Made by a program: the position numbers and the translations under genes
In this document: piece after piece, positions 26,435 through 32,499 of the stretch
Layout of the letters: each line of letters begins with the position of its first letter
Numbering within the stretch: position 1 is the first letter of the stretch
Source of the DNA: an uncultured Candidatus Saccharibacteria bacterium
Lineage (GTDB): Bacteria > Patescibacteriota > Saccharimonadia > Saccharimonadales > Saccharimonadaceae
Direction: 5' to 3'
DNA length: 32,499 nucleotides
Assembly (NCBI GenBank): GCA_947304335.1
Contig: CAMZAW010000005.1
Span: forward strand, 1-32,499
Notes under the pieces: generated by a model
Database searches by the model: none
The model's input: only the letters and a program-made list of their open reading frames with translations
What the model was told of the DNA's origin: nothing

Positions 26435-27487
26435 ATGAATTTAAAAACCATTCGCGACGTCAATGTCAAAGACAAAACCGTACTTATGCGCGTTGATTAC
26501 AACGTGCCAATCAAAAACGGTGAAGTTGAAAGTGATTTAAGAATTTCTGCAAGCCTACCAACTATTCAATTTTTGCTGGATGGTGGCGCCAAAAAAGTGG
26601 TCCTGATTTCACATCTTGGCCGCCCAGAAGGGAAAGAGGACCCAGAATTTAGCTTGAAGCCAGCCGTTGAATGTTTGCGCGCGCTCTTGCCAGGCCCTGA
26701 AATTGGCTTTTATGAAATGGAAAAAGGCCAACACCTAGCTGAGCTCTCAAATTGCCGCGTGGCCTTGCTCGAAAACCTTCGTTTTGATCCGCGTGAAGAA
26801 GCCAACGACACCGAGTTTGCTAAAGAAATCGTTGATTTTACTGGCGCTGAGACTTTCGTACAAGATGGTTTTGCCGTGGTGCACCGCGCCCACGCTTCTA
26901 CGGATGCAATTACCAAACTTTTACCTTCCTACGCCGGCCTTCTTTTAGAAAAGGAAATTAATGGGCTTTCTAAAGTAATTAATAATCCAGAGCGCCCACT
27001 TCTCATGGTTATTGGTGGTGCCAAAGTCGAAGACAAAGCTCCATTAATTGAGAAGTTTGTTGGTCTTGCCGACCAAATTGCCGTGGGTGGCAAAATCGCT
27101 GCCGATGGCTACACAAATTCGTCCGACAAGATCTACGTTGCTGATGATTTTGATGAAGACACGACTGGTGCCAAACTAGACGTTGGCCCATCCAGTACCG
27201 TTAAAATTGCTGAAATGATTCAGGGCGCCAAAACCGTAGTTTGGAACGGCCTACTCGGAAAGGCTGAAGACGCTGCTTACGCCACATCGTCTACCATCGT
27301 GGCGGAATTAATGGGCGAAAGTGCCGACAAAACTACCGTGGTTTGTGGCGGCGATACTACCGGATTTGTAGAACAAATGATGCTAGAGCACCCGCAACTT
27401 AAATATTCACTCGTTTCTACGGGTGGTGGCGCGGCGCTCGAATTCTTGCTCGGCAACGACCTGCCGGGTCTCGCCGGTTTGAAGTAA
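26435..27487 (+). CDS. pgk: Phosphoglycerate kinase, shortened form
   Basis: Catalyses 1,3-bisphosphoglycerate + ADP to 3-phosphoglycerate + ATP. 350 residues against the usual 385-400. The N-terminal substrate side is intact: RVDYNVP, SDLRIS, SHLGRP, LLENLRF and HRAHAS keep the basic patch. The nucleotide side is altered: GGxMAxTF reads VGGKIAADGY, the following ~40 residues that normally carry the LPxD segment are missing, WNGPxGVFE reads WNGLLGKAE, and GGGD reads CGGD. STGGGAALEFLLG and LPG end the protein. It is likely still active, as it sits in an operon with pyk, but could differ in nucleotide use. Confidence 0.93.
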   Translation: MNLKTIRDVNVKDKTVLMRVDYNVPIKNGEVESDLRISASLPTIQFLLDGGAKKVVLISHLGRPEGKEDPEFSLKPAVECLRALLPGPEIGFYEMEKGQHLAELSNCRVALLENLRFDPREEANDTEFAKEIVDFTGAETFVQDGFAVVHRAHASTDAITKLLPSYAGLLLEKEINGLSKVINNPERPLLMVIGGAKVEDKAPLIEKFVGLADQIAVGGKIAADGYTNSSDKIYVADDFDEDTTGAKLDVGPSSTVKIAEMIQGAKTVVWNGLLGKAEDAAYATSSTIVAELMGESADKTTVVCGGDTTGFVEQMMLEHPQLKYSLVSTGGGAALEFLLGNDLPGLAGLK

Positions 27488-27491
27488 AATA

Positions 27492-27520
27492 TTCACACCG
27501 TGATATATTTGTGGTATAAT
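27492..27520 (+). promoter_or_regulatory. Promoter of murA (leaderless)
   Basis: TTCACA (27492-27497), 17-nt spacer, TATAAT (27515-27520) with TGG before it. The -10 box ends 7 nt before the ATG at 27528. Confidence 0.6.
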
Positions 27521-27527
27521 ATTTTGT

Positions 27528-29078
27528 ATGAAAAAACCAAAGACCTACCAACAAGTAATTGGTGAAACCATCGAACAAATGCGCCTTGAAAAAGGCTGGA
27601 CGCAGGGCGAACTTGCCGCTGCCGTTGGTTCATCACAGTCTGCAATTCACCGCATCGAAAAAGGCGGCCAAAATATTTCGCTTGAAATGATTAAAAAGCT
27701 TTCCGAAGCTCTTGGCAACCAAATTCTCTCTATTAACGACTCCGTTTCGCAGAGTTTTCGTATTCGCGGCGGTAAAGAACTCGCCGGCGAAATTACTGTT
27801 AACACTTCCAAAAATGCAGCCGTTGCTTTGCTTTGTGCGGCGCTTCTAAACTCCGGCAAAACCATTTTGCACCGCGTTGCTCGCATCGAAGAGGTCTTTC
27901 GTATTATTGAAGTTTTGGAATCGATTGGCGTAAAATGCCACTGGCAAAATCGTCATCGCGACCTTGAAATTATATCACCCCGCGAATTGAAATTGGACCA
28001 AATGAACATTGAAGCCGCGCGTAAAACCCGCTCCATCATTATGTTCCTTGGTCCGCTGCTTCATTTTTACAAAAAATTCGAAATTCCGTATGCTGGTGGC
28101 TGCTCACTTGGCACCCGCACAGTCGAGCCGCACCTTAAGGCTTTGGAAAGTTTCGGTCTCCAGGTTGATGCTACCAAAAATAGTGGTTTTTACAGTGTAG
28201 AAGTCGACCAAAAAATCCTGAGAAAAAATATTGATCGCCGCATCATCCTTACCGAACGTGGCGACACCGTAACTGAAAACATTTTGATGGCCGCCGCGCT
28301 TTGTCCGGGCAAAACCACCATCGTGGGCGCCTCACCAAACTACATGGTGCAAGATGTTTGCTTCTTCCTCGAAAAACTCGGTGTTAAAATCAGCGGTATC
28401 GGCACCACGACCTTAGTTGTGCGTGGTCGCCAAAGATTTAATACTGACGTCGAATATTACATTTCCGAAGACCCAATCGAAGCCATGTCGTTTATTGCCG
28501 CTGCGTTTGCTACACATTCCGAAATTACATTGCTTCGCGCGCCAATCGAATTTCTCGAAGTCGAGCTTGAAGTGTTGAAAAACATGAATGCAAAATTCGA
28601 AATCAGCGAAGAGTATTTGTCCAACAACGGCCGCACGCGTCTCGTCGATTTGACCGTTAAAAAATCCGACCTCGTGGCACCAATCGATAAAATTCACCCA
28701 ATGCCATTCCCGGGCCTTAATATCGACAACCTGCCATTCTTCTCGGTGATTGCCGCCGTGGCGGAAGGCCGCACTTTGATTCACGACTGGGTATTTGAAA
28801 ACCGCGCCATTTATACAGCTGAACTTGCGAACTTAAATGCAAAAGTCGAGTTGCTTGACGCTCACCGCATTTATGTGGAGGGTCCAACCAACTGGCACGC
28901 CGCCGAGCTCGTGGCTCCACAAGCTTTGCGTCCGGCTGTCGTGATTTTGATCGCGATGCTTGCCGCACCTGGCACTTCAATTCTCCGCAACGTCTACCCG
29001 ATTAACCGCGGCTACCAAGATTTCGCCGCCAGATTAAGACATTTAGGTGCAGATATTTCACCACTCACTGGTATTTAA
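27528..29078 (+). CDS. murA: HTH (XRE-type) domain fused to UDP-GlcNAc enolpyruvyl transferase (MurA-like)
   Basis: MurA transfers enolpyruvate from PEP to UDP-GlcNAc, the first committed step of peptidoglycan synthesis. Residues ~7-66 are an XRE/Cro-type helix-turn-helix (GWTQGELAAAVGSSQSAIHRIEKG). The EPSP/MurA fold follows from ~76: FRIRGGKELAGEI, SKNAAV (Lys95), the catalytic loop GGCSLGTRTVEPH with Cys192 matching the PEP-binding Cys, and HPMPFPGLNIDNLP in place of HPGFPTD. At 516 residues it is about 95 longer than a normal MurA because of the HTH. The HTH may let the enzyme sense substrate and control genes, but no target site is evident. It has its own promoter after pyk-pgk. Confidence 0.92.
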   Translation: MKKPKTYQQVIGETIEQMRLEKGWTQGELAAAVGSSQSAIHRIEKGGQNISLEMIKKLSEALGNQILSINDSVSQSFRIRGGKELAGEITVNTSKNAAVALLCAALLNSGKTILHRVARIEEVFRIIEVLESIGVKCHWQNRHRDLEIISPRELKLDQMNIEAARKTRSIIMFLGPLLHFYKKFEIPYAGGCSLGTRTVEPHLKALESFGLQVDATKNSGFYSVEVDQKILRKNIDRRIILTERGDTVTENILMAAALCPGKTTIVGASPNYMVQDVCFFLEKLGVKISGIGTTTLVVRGRQRFNTDVEYYISEDPIEAMSFIAAAFATHSEITLLRAPIEFLEVELEVLKNMNAKFEISEEYLSNNGRTRLVDLTVKKSDLVAPIDKIHPMPFPGLNIDNLPFFSVIAAVAEGRTLIHDWVFENRAIYTAELANLNAKVELLDAHRIYVEGPTNWHAAELVAPQALRPAVVILIAMLAAPGTSILRNVYPINRGYQDFAARLRHLGADISPLTGI

Positions 29079-29160
29079 AAGGCAATTTAGAATTTTTTGG
29101 AGAGTAACCTTGGGCTAGCGCCCTTGAGCGCTCTCCAAAAAATTTCTGAATTGCCTTTTT
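29077..29160 (+). terminator. Long-stem terminator after murA
   Basis: Arms 29081-29104 and 29131-29155 pair over ~24 bp (one bulge, one G-U), ending in TTTTT. An inner hairpin GGGC-TAGC-GCCC (29112-29123) sits in the loop. The core GGAGAG/CTCTCC is shared with the element at 24279-24345. Together with the uvrD promoter it fills the 131-nt gap. Confidence 0.8.
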
Positions 29161-29197
29161 GAAGCCGGGAGGGGTTTAAATATCGTGCCAAATGTTT

Positions 29198-29203
29198 TAA
29201 GAT
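29198..29203 (+). promoter_or_regulatory. -10 box of the helicase gene (leaderless)
   Basis: TAAGAT, 6 nt before the GTG start at 29210. No Shine-Dalgarno sequence in between. Confidence 0.45.
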
Positions 29204-29209
29204 GGTTAG

Positions 29210-31243
29210 GTGAATATCTTAGATAAGCTCAATCCGGCACAGGCCGATGCGGTACAAACTTTGGAGGGGCCGCTTCTCATTTTGGCGGGCGCGGGATCTG
29301 GTAAAACCAAAACTTTAACTCATCGCATTGCGAATTTGATTGCGAACGGCATTAACCCAAATAATATTTTGGCCGTGACTTTTACCAACAAAGCCGCGCG
29401 CGAAATGCGCGAACGTTTGTGGAAACTTTTAAATGATACGAATGGCGACGTGGTGCCGCGCAGTTTTATGCCGTACATGGGTACCTTCCACGGCATTTGT
29501 GTGAAGATTTTGCGCATCGAGTCCGAAGCCGCCGGGCTTGATAAAAATTTTGTAATTTATGATACGGACGATCAAATTTCGCTCATCAAACACATCATCA
29601 AAGATTTGAATATGTCGAGCGACAAATCGCTGAAGCCAAAATCTATTCAGTCGATTATTAGCAAAGCCAAAAACGAAGGCCAATCGCCAGACGATTATGC
29701 GGCCGCCGCGTGTTATCCAAACCAAAAGCAAACTGCCAAAATTTTTGCGCGTTATGAAACAGAAAAAACTCGTGCGAACGCGCTCGATTTTGACGACTTA
29801 CTTTTGAAAGCTTTGGAACTTTTTCAAAATAATCCAGACATTCGCAAAAAATGGCAAACCAAATTTGAGCACATTTTGATTGACGAGTATCAGGACACAA
29901 ATATTATTCAGTATCAGCTTATTAAACTTCTCGTTAACAAAAATCGTAATATTTGCGTGGTGGGTGACGACTGGCAATCGATTTATTCGTGGCGCGGCGC
30001 CGACTTCACTAACATTTTGCATTTTGAACGCGATTTTCCGGGCGCCAAAGTTATCAAGCTCGAGCAAAACTATCGCTCCACGGCAAACATTTTGGACGCG
30101 TCGCAAAAAATCATCACCAAAAATAAAACTCGTACCGACAAGACTTTGTTTACAGACGCCGAAAAAGGTGAGCCAGTGGACGTAGAGTCCTTGCGCGACG
30201 AAAAAGAAGAAGCAATTTTTGTGGCGCGCAAGATCTTTGAGTATCACCGCCAGTATCCAAACTTTTCCGACTTCGCCGTTTTGTATCGCACCAATGCGCA
30301 GTCCTATGCTTTTGAAGATGTTTTCATGAAAATGCGAATCCCATATAAAATCGTTGGCGGCGTGCGTTTTTATGATCGCAAAGAAGTCAAGGATGTGCTC
30401 GCGATTTTGAAGGTGCTCGTGAATCAGCGCGACAAAATTAGTTTGGAGCGCGTGGTAAAAAATGTTTTGTCTGGCATTGGTGATGCGTCGCTCGCAAAAA
30501 TTCTCGCTGCCGTTGACGCAATCGAGGGAACTGAACCGTTGAAAGATCCAGACCTCGCGGATGTATTAACTGCTGCCAAGGCTAAAAACGCATTTAATAA
30601 GTTTTTGAATTTCATCAAAACTACACCGCTTGATTTGCCGCCGGCCGAAATCACGAAAAAAGCCATCGAATATTTTGATTTTGAAACTTTACTCACAGAC
30701 GGTACACCAACCGGCGAAGAACGTATCGCCAACCTTGGCGTACTTATAGGTAACGCCAACGGCTACGAAACCATAGATGAGTTTTTGGCCGACGCCACCT
30801 TAATGTCTTCCGCTGACGAAGCTTCGGGCGACAACGCAGTCACCTTAATGACGATGCACGCGGCCAAAGGTCTGGAATTTCCGGTAGTATTTTTGGTGGG
30901 CATGGAGGACGGTTTGTTCCCAAGCTCCCGCATCGACGACGAAGCCGCCCTCGAAGAAGAACGCCGCCTGGCCTATGTAGGCATGACGCGCGCCATGAAA
31001 AAGCTTTTCCTCACCTACGCTGCCTCACGCTACAGTTTTGGCGAGCGCAGTTATAATATGCCCTCGCGATTTTTAATTGAGCTCGGTTACAACCCATACG
31101 GCTCAAACCAATTCTACGGCAACAGCCCATACAATGATTCTTATGACGACGACAACGACGGCTTCAAGGATTACGACGAATTCGACGACTCCGACTTCCC
31201 GGCAGACGACCCCTTCCCAGACGACGGCCCAATCTATTACTAA
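29210..31243 (+). CDS. UvrD/PcrA-type superfamily 1A DNA helicase
   Basis: A 3'-5' ATP-dependent DNA helicase for repair and replication restart. 677 residues, GTG start. Motif I GAGSGKT (27-33), motif Ia VTFTNKAAREM, motif II LIDEYQDT, motif III VVGDDWQSIYSWRGAD, motif IV LEQNYRS, motif V TMHAAKGLEFPVVFL and motif VI EERRLAYVGMTRA are all present in order. The C-terminal ~60 residues are Asp-rich (YDDDNDGFKDYDEFDDSDFPADD), an acidic tail that could bind SSB-like partners or calcium-like cations (inference). The start is chosen because a -10 box lies 6 nt upstream. Confidence 0.95.
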   Translation: MNILDKLNPAQADAVQTLEGPLLILAGAGSGKTKTLTHRIANLIANGINPNNILAVTFTNKAAREMRERLWKLLNDTNGDVVPRSFMPYMGTFHGICVKILRIESEAAGLDKNFVIYDTDDQISLIKHIIKDLNMSSDKSLKPKSIQSIISKAKNEGQSPDDYAAAACYPNQKQTAKIFARYETEKTRANALDFDDLLLKALELFQNNPDIRKKWQTKFEHILIDEYQDTNIIQYQLIKLLVNKNRNICVVGDDWQSIYSWRGADFTNILHFERDFPGAKVIKLEQNYRSTANILDASQKIITKNKTRTDKTLFTDAEKGEPVDVESLRDEKEEAIFVARKIFEYHRQYPNFSDFAVLYRTNAQSYAFEDVFMKMRIPYKIVGGVRFYDRKEVKDVLAILKVLVNQRDKISLERVVKNVLSGIGDASLAKILAAVDAIEGTEPLKDPDLADVLTAAKAKNAFNKFLNFIKTTPLDLPPAEITKKAIEYFDFETLLTDGTPTGEERIANLGVLIGNANGYETIDEFLADATLMSSADEASGDNAVTLMTMHAAKGLEFPVVFLVGMEDGLFPSSRIDDEAALEEERRLAYVGMTRAMKKLFLTYAASRYSFGERSYNMPSRFLIELGYNPYGSNQFYGNSPYNDSYDDDNDGFKDYDEFDDSDFPADDPFPDDGPIYY

Positions 31244-31245
31244 AC

Positions 31246-31279
31246 TTGACTTTTGATACCTCTTGTGCTTATATATAAT
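31246..31279 (+). promoter_or_regulatory. AT-rich promoter region of the secreted beta-helix protein
   Basis: TTGACT (31246-31251) is 18 nt from TATATA (31270-31275), which overlaps a perfect TATAAT (31274-31279). Which -10 is used cannot be told. The leader is short, about 10-15 nt, with only a weak AGG. Confidence 0.45.
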
Positions 31280-31295
31280 ATATATAGGCTACATT

Positions 31296-32499
31296 ATGAA
31301 ACAAACACTGAAAAAATTTTTCTCAAGTTTAATCCTTAGCCTGGCGTTTTTTGGCGCGGGCGCTTATGCTGCCGAGCCGGTTTCAGATGCGAGTGTATTA
31401 ACTGGCACGTATTTTAAAAACGGCGGCGACATTATTCTTGAAGCAGATATTACACTCTCTGCCAATGCCTTTATCCGCAAAGATCTCATACTGGATTTAA
31501 ATGGCCACACTCTTGATATGAGTGGCAAAACACTGGTCCCATACGAAGCAACGCTTACAGTCAAAGATACTTCCGAGAACTCAGATGGCAAAATTACCAG
31601 CAGTGGCAAACCAGCTATTCAAATTGGCAGTAGTACTAAATCTGGCAACTTGGTTCTCGAATCCGGAACCCTTGAAAGCACCGCAACCAATGGTTATGTG
31701 ATCAATAATTTTGGCAACCTTACAATAAATGGCGGGCTGGTCAAAGGCTTAGCGTATGGCATTAGTAACTTCAGCAACATCGTGTTAAATGGCGGCGAAG
31801 TTAGGGGTGATTCTTTTGTGGTGGTTAATCAAAAAGATTTTGAAATGAACGGTGGCACCGTTTACGTAACTGGCGGTGGCCCGGGCGTTTATGTTGGCTC
31901 TGATTCTAACGAAACGAACTTCGTGATGAACGACGGGTTTATTATAGTTGCCGGCGATGCGGGATCAAAATCCAACGTTGGTGTGAACTGTGGCAAACCA
32001 TTTAGCTATTTCGAAATGAACGGCGGCCGCATTGAGTCATTGTTTGAACATGCAAAATATGGTGGCACTGCCATTACGGGTTTCGAAGACAGCACGGTCG
32101 TAATTAACGACGGTGAAATTATCGGCTACTCCGGCGCTCTGATGGGCAACGGTAGTTTTCACGATGGGGGAAACTCGGGCGAAAGAGCGGACTTTACAAT
32201 TAACGGTGGCACCTTGACGGCCACCAACGGTATCGGTATTTATTCTCCGCAACCATATGGCGCCACCACAATTACCGGCGGCACAATTACTGGTTACCAA
32301 ACCGGTGTTGAAGTGCGCGCTGGCGATCTAACAGTTTCCGGCGGCGTGATTAAAAGTGAGTATGGTTCATATGAAGTCATTAATAATACCAACGGTTCCA
32401 CCACGTATGGCGCCGCAATTTCAGTTGCGCAACACACCACCGCGCAGCCAATCAACGTCCTGATCTCTGGTGGTAGCTTTGAGGCTCCTGCACCAATCA
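31296..32499 (+). CDS. Secreted beta-helix repeat protein, 3' end outside the window
   Basis: An open frame of at least 401 codons from the ATG at 31296 to the window end, with no stop. Residues 1-25 are a signal peptide (MKQTLKKFF, hydrophobic core, cleavage after AYA). The mature part begins with a DLNGHTLDM-type segment and then repeats short units such as LTINGGLVKG, IVLNGGEVRG, FEMNGGTVYV, FTINGGTLTA and TITGGTITG. This NGGxx pattern at intervals of ~20-30 residues is that of right-handed parallel beta-helix (pectate-lyase-like) surface proteins. No catalytic motif is seen, so it is more likely an adhesin or surface layer protein (inference). Any anchor would lie in the missing C-terminus. 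Confidence 0.88.
   Translation, partial: MKQTLKKFFSSLILSLAFFGAGAYAAEPVSDASVLTGTYFKNGGDIILEADITLSANAFIRKDLILDLNGHTLDMSGKTLVPYEATLTVKDTSENSDGKITSSGKPAIQIGSSTKSGNLVLESGTLESTATNGYVINNFGNLTINGGLVKGLAYGISNFSNIVLNGGEVRGDSFVVVNQKDFEMNGGTVYVTGGGPGVYVGSDSNETNFVMNDGFIIVAGDAGSKSNVGVNCGKPFSYFEMNGGRIESLFEHAKYGGTAITGFEDSTVVINDGEIIGYSGALMGNGSFHDGGNSGERADFTINGGTLTATNGIGIYSPQPYGATTITGGTITGYQTGVEVRAGDLTVSGGVIKSEYGSYEVINNTNGSTTYGAAISVAQHTTAQPINVLISGGSFEAPAPI

Overview
The window looks like a chromosome segment from a member of the Candidate Phyla Radiation (Patescibacteria), most probably Saccharibacteria (TM7). That assignment is an inference. It rests on compact gene packing, on a minimal-cell gene mix (RNase J, pyk-pgk, lemA-htpX, ligA, a MurA with its own HTH domain, many short unknown proteins), and on large secreted proteins built from InlB-type and Fibrobacter-type repeats. 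UGA is used as a normal stop (RNase J at 2136-2138, the second GT8 at 4901-4903), so this is not one of the UGA=Gly lineages.

Layout. 1-2300: RNase J, then tRNA-Leu(UAA). 2314-4903: an overlapping GT8 / acyltransferase / GT8 operon, probably for surface glycolipid or glycan, followed by tRNA-Cys. 4991-5465: no protein gene, but three tandem copies of a tRNA-Cys 3'-end-like hairpin and a structured non-coding RNA candidate. 5466-6588: divergent NUDIX hydrolase and YgjV-like membrane protein. 6647-10159: a 1170-residue protein ending in 26 ankyrin-like repeats of 26 or 28 residues, including an exact 240-bp tandem duplication. 10164-12067 (minus): DMT-family transporter and CaCA cation exchanger. 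12203-13486: unknown acidic protein. 13538-13730: tRNA-Gly(GCC) with a duplicated 3' fragment and two terminators. 13795-18325: lemA, htpX, membrane protein, ligA. 18315-18917 (minus): TRIC channel. 19031-19773: two coupled small unknown genes. 19923-24233: secreted InlB/FISUMP repeat protein. 24400-24948 (minus): tRNA-Glu(UUC) and a small membrane protein. 24993-29078: pyk, pgk and HTH-MurA. 29210-31243: UvrD-type helicase. 31296-end: a secreted beta-helix protein that runs off the window.

Two themes recur. First, at eight genes (2314, 6026-, 6067, 18917-, 24948-, 24993, 27528, 29210) a -10 box, usually the extended TGnTAnnnT form, lies exactly 6 or 7 nt before the start codon, so transcription would begin at or next to the start codon (leaderless mRNA). 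Other genes have leaders with Shine-Dalgarno sequences. For tRNA-Leu and tRNA-Cys the TGA stop codon of the upstream gene is itself the TGn of the tRNA promoter. Second, several housekeeping molecules are altered: LigA lacks all four zinc-finger cysteines, PGK is short in its nucleotide-binding half, and tRNA-Gly has a reciprocal U19/A56 change in place of G19-C56.
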